Shown in pieces: positions 1-7,304 of a stretch of DNA of 64,000 nt. The notes beneath the pieces are model-generated. The model had not been told where the DNA came from and did not search any database. It saw only the letters and a list, made by a program, of their open reading frames with translations. Within the stretch, counting starts at the first letter, position 1; the number at the start of each line of letters is the position of its first letter. This DNA is from Brevibacillus panacihumi W25. GTDB lineage: Bacteria > Bacillota > Bacilli > Brevibacillales > Brevibacillaceae. The stretch is from contig NZ_KI629787.1 of assembly GCF_000503775.1 (NCBI RefSeq), forward strand, positions 25,870-89,869. Direction: 5' to 3'. Position numbers and translations under genes: made by a program.

Positions 1-1584
1 GTAAAGCGAAAGCCTATAAGCACATGCGAAAGGGTGGACGGCAGAGAGGGAGTCGGAGGGGTTTATAGTACCGTTGAACATAAGGACAACACAACCTTGT
101 GGAGGGAAGGAACCCTGCTTTGTTCTTGGGTTGAAAGGAGGTAAGAGTGAGTGAATGCAAGTAAACTTGCTAACTACACCAATGTAAAAGCTCGACAACT
201 TTGGACAACCCTATATCTTTGTGCCAAGGAAAATCCAAAACGGCGATTTCATGCTCTGTATGACAAAGTGTACCGGCCAGATATTCTTGCGGAAGCGTGG
301 CGTAGAGTTCGAGCCAATAAAGGTAGCGGCGGGATAGATGGACAGACAATTGAAAGAATCGTTCAGGAGTATGGGGAAAGTAAATTTCTCAACGAAATTT
401 ATCTCGACCTGAAGGGTAAGCAATATCATCCATCTCCTGTGCGGCGCACGTACATCCCGAAAGCGGATGGGAAACAAAGACCGCTTGGTATCCCGACCAT
501 CCGAGATCGTGTTGTTCAGATGGCAACCAAGATGGTTATTGAGCCTATCTTTGAAGCCGATTTCAAAGATTGCTCATACGGATTCCGTCCCAAACGAAAT
601 GCCCACCAGGCGATTACACAAATCAAGAAAACCAGCAGGACGGCCTCCTGGGTAGTCGATGTAGACATCAAAGGATACTTTGACAACATTAATCAGGAAA
701 AGCTCATGAAGCTAGTAGAGAAAAGGATTTCTGATCGCAGGATACTAAAGCTGATTCGGAACTGGCTCCGTGCGGGCGTCATGGAAGATGTACAGTTTCA
801 TGAAACCGAATGGGGCACTCCGCAAGGAGGGGTAATCTCTCCACTGTTGGCAAATATTTATTTGGACTACATGGACACGATTTGGGAGAAGCAATTCACT
901 CATCTTGGGAAGCTGATCCGATATGCGGATGATTTTGTAATCATGTGTAGATCGAAACAAGACGCTTTGGAAAGTATACAAGTCATAAAAGCGGTACTAA
1001 ACAAACTGGACCTTACACTTAGTAAAGAAAAGTCTCGACTGGTTAATATCTGGGACAATACGACGGGCTTTGACTTCCTTGGTTTACACCATCGAAAATT
1101 TCCCATTCTTCTCAAGGGTGGAAAGAAAATGTACGTCATGTCACACATTCCGAGCAAGAAGGCTATGAAGGAAATGAGAAGGAAAATCAAAGAGTATACC
1201 AAACCGCGCAACAAGTTGTACTGGTCACTAGACGAGCTGATACAAGGGCTGAATCGAAAACTTAAAGGTTTCAAGAATTATTATTCACTTTCACCCATAG
1301 GAGCTAAGTGGTTATGTCGCATCGACTGGTATGTTCTGACAAGACTTGTGCTCTTTAACAACAAGAAAAGGAATAAACAAGCGAGACATGCGCGGATGAG
1401 AGAGATAGCAAAAGCTACAAGAGGAATTCTTGTGAAGCTTGCCGTACGCGATAACCGAATGCCAAGGAAAGAAGAACATCGGAAAGCCGTATGAGGGAGA
1501 ACCTCACGTACGGTTTGATGAGGGGGAACTGAAAGGAGTAAGGCGACCAAACGGTCGCCAGAAAACGTCAGTTCTCTACTCTAC
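1..1584 (+). mobile_element. Group II intron, copy 1 (5' end outside window)
   Basis: This is the 3' 1,584 nt of a group II intron. The full-length copies at 36313-38260 and 46484-48431 are 1,948 nt, so 364 nt lie upstream of the window. Visible parts are the end of domain I with a candidate EBS1 (UGGACG at 35-40), the RT/maturase gene in domain IV, domain V at about 1483-1517 with the AGC triad and a two-nt bulge, and domain VI at about 1518-1584. In domain VI the bulged branch-point A is the seventh base from the 3' end (1578). The 3' boundary is set by comparison with intron-free repeats at 20841 and 44132: exon sequence resumes with ACCCTG. The copy is almost identical to the other two; one visible change is AAA instead of CAA at codon 374 of the reverse transcriptase. 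Confidence 0.93.
151..1494 (+). CDS. ltrA: Group II intron reverse transcriptase/maturase (LtrA-like), copy 1
   Basis: The protein has 447 aa. It should help the intron fold and splice, and copy intron RNA into DNA after reverse splicing. RT motifs are in order: a palm/finger region at about 100-240, the YADD active-site motif (RYADDFVIMC) near residue 260, and maturase domain X with the NRKLKGFKNYY segment near residue 370. It ends in a short basic tail with no HNH endonuclease domain, so second-strand priming must use another route (known for endonuclease-less group II RTs). The start is GTG, with AAAGGAGG nine bases upstream. The last codons and the TGA stop lie in the 5' strand of domain V. 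Lys replaces the Gln of the other two copies at LxGFKNYY. Confidence 0.93.
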   Translation: MNASKLANYTNVKARQLWTTLYLCAKENPKRRFHALYDKVYRPDILAEAWRRVRANKGSGGIDGQTIERIVQEYGESKFLNEIYLDLKGKQYHPSPVRRTYIPKADGKQRPLGIPTIRDRVVQMATKMVIEPIFEADFKDCSYGFRPKRNAHQAITQIKKTSRTASWVVDVDIKGYFDNINQEKLMKLVEKRISDRRILKLIRNWLRAGVMEDVQFHETEWGTPQGGVISPLLANIYLDYMDTIWEKQFTHLGKLIRYADDFVIMCRSKQDALESIQVIKAVLNKLDLTLSKEKSRLVNIWDNTTGFDFLGLHHRKFPILLKGGKKMYVMSHIPSKKAMKEMRRKIKEYTKPRNKLYWSLDELIQGLNRKLKGFKNYYSLSPIGAKWLCRIDWYVLTRLVLFNNKKRNKQARHARMREIAKATRGILVKLAVRDNRMPRKEEHRKAV

Positions 1585-1720
1585 ACCCTGATGCGCTTCT
1601 TCGAAGCGGCTGCTTTTGGCCGGGGCTCCGCCTTTGGAGTGGAGCCGCACAGGGATGACCCCCAGCAAAGATCCCAACCCGCCTTGAGCGTTTTCCCTTT
1701 TTTCCTCCCCACCACTACGG
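1585..1720 (+). repeat. Palindromic repeat, copy A (3' half, after intron)
   Basis: This is the right half of the long palindromic repeat described at 20830. It starts with ACCCTG right after the intron. Next is a small hairpin (CGCTTC-TTC-GAAGCG), then TGGCCGG and GGCTCCGCC, then the AAAGATCCCAA arm and the TTTTCCC...CCTCCCC tail. In this copy the inner right arm reads GGCTCCGCC, not GGTTCCGCC. If the palindrome is under pairing constraint, the left half outside the window should carry the matching change. Confidence 0.85.
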
Positions 1721-1757
1721 CCCCGGCAAAATCGCCTTTATTTACTAAACATTTTAG

Positions 1758-1786
1758 TTTACAAAGTATTCCGAAAAGTGTATGCT
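1758..1786 (+). promoter_or_regulatory. Sigma-A-type promoter for the MFS gene
   Basis: TTTACA and TATGCT are separated by 17 bp, and the start codon follows about 45 bp downstream. The region just upstream and into the -35 box contains TAAAC-N6-GTTTA (1743-1760), a short inverted repeat that could bind a repressor. The promoter match is seen in the sequence; the operator role is a guess. Confidence 0.65.
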
Positions 1787-1829
1787 ACATGAAGATGATG
1801 GAAATTAACGCTCCGAGGGGATGTTAGAC

Positions 1830-3074
1830 ATGAGGGAAGTCTTTGCCTATCCCGATTTTCGCAAGCTCTTTTTCTCCAATCTCTTTTCCGGATTCGGTCA
1901 AGGCATGACCATGATCGGCATTGCCTGGTATCTCGTCGAAAAGACCGGATCTGCGCAGTTCCTCGGCTCTACCATGTTTACATCCGCGCTGCTGATGTTT
2001 TTTATCGGGCCTTACATCGGGACATTGATTGACCGCTTTTCCCGCAAAAACATGCTCCTGGCCGAAAATCTGATCGGCTTTCTCGTACTTGGGGTTCTTG
2101 CCATATGGGGGTTCTGGGGAAGCTATTCGGAATGGATGCTCATCCTCATCTATTTGGTCACGACCTTCATGTACCAGATTCACTATCCGACCCAATCCGC
2201 TCTCGTACAGGAGAGCTTCGAGCCGCGGCATTACAATAGCATCAACAGCTGGCTGGAAATCGAGGGACAGACCGCGTCCGTATTGTCCGGAGGGTTCGCG
2301 GGGATCATGCTCCAATCCTATGGTCTGCATGTGGTCCTCATTTTTAACGCCTGTACCTACCTGTTTGCATTCTGTCTTTTGTCCACGATGAAATACACGT
2401 TCAGCCTGGAAGGAGAAGCAGGCGCCAACCGGGGAGTGTCCTGGGTCAGACAACTGGGGCAAAGCTGGACGTACATTCGGGAAAAACGCGGCTTCCTGAT
2501 CTTCGGAATCGCCGCTTTCATGCCCTTTATTGCGATTATGGCGATGAACCTGCTCAAACCGGTGTATATCAACCAGACGCTGCAAGCGGACGTCATCACC
2601 TTTTCCATGGCAGAAATGACCTACGCCTTTGGAGCGGTAGCGGCAGGTCTTTTGGTCATCTGGGTGGTGCAAAAAGTCGGTGAATTCCAGGCGATGGTCG
2701 GCAACATCCTTGTTTTTGCACTCGTGATCGTTGCGATGGTTGCGTTTCCCGTTGGCTGGGTGCTGATCGCGGCCTATGTCTTTTACGGCTGGTGCAATGC
2801 ATCCGTTCGTCTGATCCGACAGACACTTTACATGTCGATGGTCCCGAGACATATGATGGGACGTGTGATGAGCTTCTTCAACTCGATTGGCATGATGATG
2901 AGGCTGATCCTGATCGGATTCTTTACCCTGCTGATCGATCACACCGGGGCTGGCGTGGGATTTTTGATTTTGTCAGGCCTTTTGCTTCTGGCTGCAGTCG
3001 GCGTAGTTGGGACGATGCGCTATTTGCTGGCAGATGCGGAGCGCGCCAAGGAGTTGCAAATAAAAGAAGGATGA
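1830..3074 (+). CDS. Major facilitator superfamily transporter
   Basis: A 414-aa inner-membrane protein with about twelve hydrophobic segments. The N-terminal half contains the MFS loop 2-3 signature region (GPYIGTLIDRFSRKN, near residues 65-80). The general look is of the MFS_1/MFS_3 drug or macrolide exporter type (12 helices, IDRFSRK signature). The substrate cannot be read from the sequence. GAGGGG at 1815-1820 is 9 bp from the ATG at 1830 but abuts the in-frame ATG at 1821, so 1830 is chosen. It has its own promoter and is followed closely by the DUF1934 gene. The family call is firm, the substrate unknown. Confidence 0.88.
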   Translation: MREVFAYPDFRKLFFSNLFSGFGQGMTMIGIAWYLVEKTGSAQFLGSTMFTSALLMFFIGPYIGTLIDRFSRKNMLLAENLIGFLVLGVLAIWGFWGSYSEWMLILIYLVTTFMYQIHYPTQSALVQESFEPRHYNSINSWLEIEGQTASVLSGGFAGIMLQSYGLHVVLIFNACTYLFAFCLLSTMKYTFSLEGEAGANRGVSWVRQLGQSWTYIREKRGFLIFGIAAFMPFIAIMAMNLLKPVYINQTLQADVITFSMAEMTYAFGAVAAGLLVIWVVQKVGEFQAMVGNILVFALVIVAMVAFPVGWVLIAAYVFYGWCNASVRLIRQTLYMSMVPRHMMGRVMSFFNSIGMMMRLILIGFFTLLIDHTGAGVGFLILSGLLLLAAVGVVGTMRYLLADAERAKELQIKEG

Positions 3075-3121
3075 TCGTACAATGAACGGAGCATACAGAT
3101 AAGCGGAGTGTGGAGATCAAC

Positions 3122-3535
3122 ATGCAGGAAGTACGCATCAAACTGACAGCCAAGCATCTCGTAGAGGGAAACGAGGAAGAGACGATCCACGACTATACAG
3201 GCCGTTACGTAAAGAAGGAGAACGCCTGGTATCTGACCTATCGGGAGCAGATGGAAGGGATCGGGGAAGTAGGAACGACTCTGCGATTGGAAGAGAAAAG
3301 CGTGACGCTGGTACGACAAGGCCAGGTCTCATCCAGACAGCAGTTTGAAAAGGGAAAAAGCACCCATTCCGTCTATCGGAGTCCTTATGGTCCGTTCGAC
3401 ATGGAGACGCATACCAACAAGCTGAGAATCCAGGTTCAGGATGGCATGCCGCGAAATGTGGAGATCGCCTATCAACTGTGGATGAGCGGGCAATACGCCG
3501 GTGAGCATCGACTGCAAATACAGATCAATCCTTGA
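3122..3535 (+). CDS. DUF1934 family beta-barrel protein (YwiB-like)
   Basis: A 137-aa protein matching the small cytoplasmic DUF1934/YwiB family of Bacilli, predicted to fold as a calycin-like beta barrel. Visible family traits are alternating beta-strand segments, the SVYRSPYGPFDMETHT block near residues 85-100 and the closing QYAGEHRLQIQI strand. The function in this family is unknown. The ATG at 3122 has GGAG six bases upstream; an in-frame GTG at 3110 is less well placed. It lies about 45 bp after the MFS gene and ends at a strong terminator, so the two may be cotranscribed. Confidence 0.8.
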   Translation: MQEVRIKLTAKHLVEGNEEETIHDYTGRYVKKENAWYLTYREQMEGIGEVGTTLRLEEKSVTLVRQGQVSSRQQFEKGKSTHSVYRSPYGPFDMETHTNKLRIQVQDGMPRNVEIAYQLWMSGQYAGEHRLQIQINP

Positions 3536-3562
3536 AACCGTCCTTGGCAAGGGCGGTTTTTT
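3536..3562 (+). terminator. Rho-independent terminator after the DUF1934 gene
   Basis: ACCGTCCTTG-GCAAGGGCGGT forms a GC-rich stem and is followed by a run of six T. Confidence 0.85.
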
Positions 3563-3610
3563 GCACGTACAATAGGGGTACTTGCTTGAAGGGAAGGTGG
3601 AGACGCAGAT

Positions 3611-4003
3611 ATGTTTATACTAGTCAACGGACTGCTGGCGGGACTGGGGCTGGCCGCTATGCTTGCGCTGGGGGACGGATTGTTCGCCACCCAGACATTT
3701 CCTGTCTTAATCGACGTCAGCTATGTGCCAGGGATGGAAAATCTGCCTTCAATCGTCGAGCTGCTCATCCACTTGCTGATCAGTATCGTCCTAGCTTTTT
3801 TCTTGATGCATTTTTACCCCCGCGGTCAAGCGGCAGCAGTTGCGAAATACCTGGGCTACTGGAATTTGGGCTTTGCTCTGGCCTACGTGGTGTTTAGCTG
3901 GCTGAGCGGAACCTCGATGTCTTGGGTTGGCTTTTTGATTTGGTTGCTGGGACATCTGCTCTACAGCGTCATGCTGATGGTTCAGATGGAAAGGCAGCGT
4001 TAA
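3611..4003 (+). CDS. Small four-helix membrane protein, unrecognised
   Basis: A 130-aa very hydrophobic protein. Four likely membrane segments lie near residues 3-25, 48-68, 80-100 and 103-123, with short charged ends (…MVQMERQR at the C-terminus). No catalytic motif is visible and I do not recognise the family. A purine-rich AAGGGAAGGTGG precedes the ATG. It stands alone between the DUF1934 terminator and the sigma-54 activator. It is kept as a gene for its consistent codon use, good ribosome site and clean membrane pattern. Confidence 0.7.
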   Translation: MFILVNGLLAGLGLAAMLALGDGLFATQTFPVLIDVSYVPGMENLPSIVELLIHLLISIVLAFFLMHFYPRGQAAAVAKYLGYWNLGFALAYVVFSWLSGTSMSWVGFLIWLLGHLLYSVMLMVQMERQR

Positions 4004-4013
4004 ACAATAAATG

Positions 4014-4029
4014 TGCTGAAAATTCGGCA
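4014..4029 (+). promoter_or_regulatory. Candidate activator-binding palindrome upstream of the sigma-54 activator
   Basis: TGCTGA-AAAT-TCGGCA is a near-match to the TGCCGA-AAAT-TCGGCA palindrome at 5500-5515. Two copies of the same 16-mer, one before the regulator and one before its likely target kamA, suggest that the regulator binds both. Confidence 0.55.
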
Positions 4030-4076
4030 TAGTGATGGTTTTTTGGCAGTTCGTTTGAAAAGGAGGGAATATCAGG

Positions 4077-5492
4077 ATGCCGTTGTCAGACACAGTAGAA
4101 ATGCTGCAGGCGATACTGGGGGCGATCGACGAGGGGATTCACGTCGTCGATGCGAACGGAATCACGATTTTCTACAATCACGTGGCAGCCAGACTGGATG
4201 GACTGACGCCAGAAGAGGTGCTGGGCAAGCCCTTGCTGGAGGTGTTTCCCTCTCTGGATCGCAACTCGAGTACCTTGCTTCGGGTGATCGAGAGCGGAGA
4301 GGCTATCTACGACGAGCCGCAAGCTTATACCAACTGGAGGGGGCTGCGTGTCGAGACCGTCAACACCACGCTCCCGGTCCGCGTCGGCAAAAGGCTGGTT
4401 GGCGCTGTCGAGGTCTCCAAGGACATCGGCAAGCTCAAGGAATTGTCGGAGCGGCTGGTTGCCTTGCAGGCGCAAATCAGCAAGCCCAAGCGAACGAAGC
4501 GGCAGGCGGACGGGCTGAGCTTTCACTTTGAAGATATTTTGACGCAAAACGAAAAGATGAAAAATCTCATCGAGCGGGGAAAGCGAGCCGCGCGCACCTC
4601 TTCGCCCGTCTTGATCTTTGGCGAGACGGGTACCGGCAAGGAGTTGTTCGTCCAGTCCATTCACCAGGAGTCTGGTCGAAGCGCCAAACCGTTTATCGCG
4701 CAAAACTGTGCAGCCCTTCCCGCTTCGCTGCTGGAAAGCTTGCTGTTCGGGACGACCAAAGGCAGCTTCACAGGGGCAGATGACCGCCCCGGCTTGTTTG
4801 AGCTGGCCGATGGCGGGACGCTGTTTTTGGATGAGTTGAACAGCATGCCCCTGGATTTGCAGGCAAAATTGCTTCGCGTCCTGCAGGATGGACAGATTCG
4901 CCGTATCGGCGGCAGCCGCTCCGTAAAAGTAGATGTGCGCGTCATCGCCGCAGTCAATGAAGATCCCCATGCTCTTGTGCAGCGGGGATTGATGCGAAGA
5001 GACCTGTATTACCGGATCAATGTAGTCTCCCTGGAACTGCCGCCGTTGCGTCAGCGTCGTGAGGATATTGATCTGCTGGTGCGCCATTTCATCGATACCT
5101 TTAACCGAAAGTTCGGGATGAGTGTCAAGTCGGTCAGTCCGGACGTGCAGAAGTTGTTTGCGAGCTACGACTGGCCGGGCAATGTTCGGGAGCTGGAGCA
5201 TAGCGTGGAGGCAGCGATGAACATGGTCGAAGCAGATGTGATCGAGCGAGAGCATCTTCCGCCGCATTTGCTGGATCGACACAGTGCGGTGCCTGCTGGT
5301 GCGGGGGCGATCATGCTTCCGATCGAGGGAGACGGACGCACACTTCCGGAACGTCTGCGTGAATGGGAGGAGCAACTGATTGCGGACGCCATGAAAAAAA
5401 CGCAAGGAAATGTCCTGCGCGCCGCGAAGCTGCTGGGAATTCCGAGACAAACCCTGCAGTATAAGCTGTCACAGCGAGGCATGAGCGAATAG
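4077..5492 (+). CDS. Sigma-54-dependent transcriptional activator (PAS-AAA-Fis HTH)
   Basis: A 471-aa enhancer-binding protein. A PAS sensor lies at about residues 8-110, a short linker follows, and the AAA+ domain spans about 155-385 with Walker A GETGTGKE near 182 and the sigma-54 contact loop GSFTGAD near 229 (the usual GAFTGA with Ser for Ala). The Walker B region is GGTLFLDE, and the C-terminal Fis-type helix-turn-helix (about 430-468) contains LGIPRQTLQYKL. It resembles the RocR/BkdR/PrdR class. Its location just upstream of kamA, and the shared palindromes at 4014 and 5500, point to control of lysine degradation. The PAS ligand is unknown. AAGGAGGG lies 9 bp before the ATG. Confidence 0.92.
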   Translation: MPLSDTVEMLQAILGAIDEGIHVVDANGITIFYNHVAARLDGLTPEEVLGKPLLEVFPSLDRNSSTLLRVIESGEAIYDEPQAYTNWRGLRVETVNTTLPVRVGKRLVGAVEVSKDIGKLKELSERLVALQAQISKPKRTKRQADGLSFHFEDILTQNEKMKNLIERGKRAARTSSPVLIFGETGTGKELFVQSIHQESGRSAKPFIAQNCAALPASLLESLLFGTTKGSFTGADDRPGLFELADGGTLFLDELNSMPLDLQAKLLRVLQDGQIRRIGGSRSVKVDVRVIAAVNEDPHALVQRGLMRRDLYYRINVVSLELPPLRQRREDIDLLVRHFIDTFNRKFGMSVKSVSPDVQKLFASYDWPGNVRELEHSVEAAMNMVEADVIEREHLPPHLLDRHSAVPAGAGAIMLPIEGDGRTLPERLREWEEQLIADAMKKTQGNVLRAAKLLGIPRQTLQYKLSQRGMSE

Positions 5493-5499
5493 CACGATC

Positions 5500-5515
5500 T
5501 GCCGAAAATTCGGCA
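5500..5515 (+). promoter_or_regulatory. Upstream activator site for kamA
   Basis: TGCCGA-AAAT-TCGGCA has perfect 6-bp arms and lies about 110 bp upstream of the -24 element at 5625, a normal distance for an enhancer-binding protein site. It matches 15 of 16 bases of the site at 4014. Confidence 0.7.
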
Positions 5516-5624
5516 CTTAAACTTTGCGAAGACGGATGTGACAAGCTTTTTTCATCCGGCTGTTCGAGAGAAAAACCGCATGCAGCACGCGCTATTCCCT
5601 ATTTTCTAAATATTGCGATTTGGT

Positions 5625-5640
5625 TGGCACGACACTTGCA
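5625..5640 (+). promoter_or_regulatory. Sigma-54 promoter of kamA
   Basis: TGGCAC-N5-TTGCA is an almost ideal -24/-12 element. The GG and GC dinucleotides are 12 bp apart. The kamA start follows about 60 bp downstream. Confidence 0.9.
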
Positions 5641-5701
5641 ACTCTCTTTTGCCGAGGAACCAAAAGGGTTACACCATCGATGAAGGGGAGTTGTGACGAA
5701 A

Positions 5702-7051
5702 ATGACAGTAGCAACCAAACGTGATTGGCGCCAAATCGAATTGTGGAAAGACGTAACAGATGAGCAATGGAATGACTGGATGTGGCAGCTCACCCACACC
5801 ATTCGGACAGTAGATGATTTGAAGCAAGTCATCAACCTGACTCCAGAGGAAGAAGAGGGTGTCCGCATTTCCACGCAGACGATCCCGCTCAATATTACGC
5901 CTTACTACGCTCTTTTGATGGACAAAGACGATCCGCACGATCCGGTTCGGATGCAATCTGTTCCGATTTCCTCCGAAATGGTGCGCACCAAGTACGATAT
6001 GGAAGACCCACTGCACGAAGACGAAGACTCGCCAGTGCCAGGTCTGACGCATCGCTATCCAGACCGTGTTTTGTTCCTTGTCACTAACCAGTGCTCCATG
6101 TACTGCCGCTACTGTACGCGCCGCCGCTTTTCCGGCCAGATCGGGATGGGCGTGCCGAAGAAGCAACTGGACGCCTGTATTGATTACATCCGCCGCACGC
6201 CAGAGATTCGCGACGTTCTCTTGTCCGGCGGGGACGGCCTGCTGATCAATGACCGCGTGCTGGAGTACATCATCAGCAGTCTGCGTGACATCCCCCATGT
6301 GGAAATCATCCGCATCGGAACCCGGGCGCCAGTCGTATTCCCGCAGCGCATCACCGAGAATCTCTGCAACATCCTGAAAAAATACCATCCAGTCTGGCTC
6401 AACACGCACTTCAACCATCCGAAGGAAATCACGCCGGAAGCGAAGCAAGCATGTGAAATGCTGGCAAACGCCGGAGTGCCGCTCGGGAACCAGGCTGTTA
6501 TTCTCGCAGGTGTCAACGACTGTCCGAACACGATGAAAAAACTGGTGCACGACCTGGTAAAAATCCGCGTGCGTCCGTACTATATCTATCAATGCGACCT
6601 GTCTGAAGGAATCGGCCACTTCCGCGCGCCTGTCAGCAAGGGGATCGAAATCATCGAGCATCTGCGTGGCCATACTTCCGGCTACGCCGTTCCGACCTTC
6701 GTAGTGGATGCTCCGCACGGCGGCGGCAAAATCCCAGTCAGCCCGAACTACATCATCTCGCAATCCTCCGATAAAGTCGTGCTGCGCAACTTCGAGGGCG
6801 TCATCACCTCCTATCCGGAGCCGAAGAATTACCACGAGCATGATGAGGAGAACTGCGAATACTGCAAAACGGCAAAAGGAAAAGCCGTGGGAATCGCGGC
6901 GCTCATGCAGGATGAGGCGAACAATCTGGAGCCGACCGATCTGCCGCGCAACAAGCGGATCAAGGCGACCAAGGTCAAATCCCTGGCAGATGTGCGTTCC
7001 GAGCAAAAGGCCAAAAAATCAGAGGATGTACAAGAGGCATCAGGAAAATAA
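5702..7051 (+). CDS. kamA: Lysine 2,3-aminomutase
   Basis: A 449-aa radical SAM, PLP-dependent enzyme that converts L-lysine to L-beta-lysine, used in lysine fermentation or degradation or for the osmolyte N-acetyl-beta-lysine. The radical SAM CxxxCxxC is in NQCSMYCRYC near residues 131-138. The PLP lysine lies in the GGGKI segment near 342. The sequence is close to Bacillus KamA through the core (HEDEDSPVPGLTHRYPDRV). ATG 5702 sits 11 bp after AGGGGAG; a GTG at 5693 is only 2 bp from it and is less likely. Expression should need sigma-54 and the upstream activator. The beta-lysine acetyltransferase gene ablB, often adjacent, is absent here. Confidence 0.95.
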   Translation: MTVATKRDWRQIELWKDVTDEQWNDWMWQLTHTIRTVDDLKQVINLTPEEEEGVRISTQTIPLNITPYYALLMDKDDPHDPVRMQSVPISSEMVRTKYDMEDPLHEDEDSPVPGLTHRYPDRVLFLVTNQCSMYCRYCTRRRFSGQIGMGVPKKQLDACIDYIRRTPEIRDVLLSGGDGLLINDRVLEYIISSLRDIPHVEIIRIGTRAPVVFPQRITENLCNILKKYHPVWLNTHFNHPKEITPEAKQACEMLANAGVPLGNQAVILAGVNDCPNTMKKLVHDLVKIRVRPYYIYQCDLSEGIGHFRAPVSKGIEIIEHLRGHTSGYAVPTFVVDAPHGGGKIPVSPNYIISQSSDKVVLRNFEGVITSYPEPKNYHEHDEENCEYCKTAKGKAVGIAALMQDEANNLEPTDLPRNKRIKATKVKSLADVRSEQKAKKSEDVQEASGK

Positions 7052-7079
7052 ACAGCATTCCAGTATAGGTGAACATGCA

Positions 7080-7117
7080 AAGAGCTGCCAGAAGCAAATA
7101 CAGGCAGCTCTTTTTTT
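7080..7117 (+). terminator. Terminator after kamA
   Basis: AGAGCTGCC and GGCAGCTCT form a perfect 9-bp stem, followed by seven T. Confidence 0.92.
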
Positions 7118-7179
7118 CATAAAGGAGTGGTCAAAGAGCCCGGTAGGATGTAAGATTAAGTTCAAGATTGCCTGAAAAC

Positions 7180-7193
7180 TGAGCGGTCGCTCG
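7180..7193 (+). promoter_or_regulatory. FadR/TetR-type operator-like site 1
   Basis: TGAGCGGTCGCTCG has inverted arms GAGCG/CGCTC. It shares the 14-bp form of the sites at 7224, 9502 and 14165. It lies 44 bp upstream of the second site, before the fadF-like gene. Confidence 0.55.
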
Positions 7194-7223
7194 GAATTTT
7201 TGGAACAGAAAGAGAATTGTGAG

Positions 7224-7262
7224 TGAATGGTCATTCATTTTTTGAATCGATTCTGATAAAAT
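7224..7262 (+). promoter_or_regulatory. Promoter of the fadF-like gene with overlapping operator
   Basis: TGAATGGTCATTCA (7224-7237) is an inverted repeat of the kind bound by Bacillus FadR (consensus half TGAATGA). It overlaps the likely -35 region of a promoter whose -10 is TAAAAT (7257-7262). A repressor bound here would block transcription. Confidence 0.6.
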
Positions 7263-7304
7263 AGAAAACAATTGAGAATCAGACAAAAAGGGGAGTTGAA
7301 AATC

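Noticed and set aside
1591-1827. Short open frame across repeat A and the MFS leader
   Set aside because: It lies in palindromic repeat and promoter sequence, has no ribosome site and is not shared by the other repeat copies.
4045-4060. Sigma-54-like TGGCAG-N5-TTGA before the activator gene
   Set aside because: The -12 lacks GC, and the resulting start would fall inside the ribosome site at 4060-4067.
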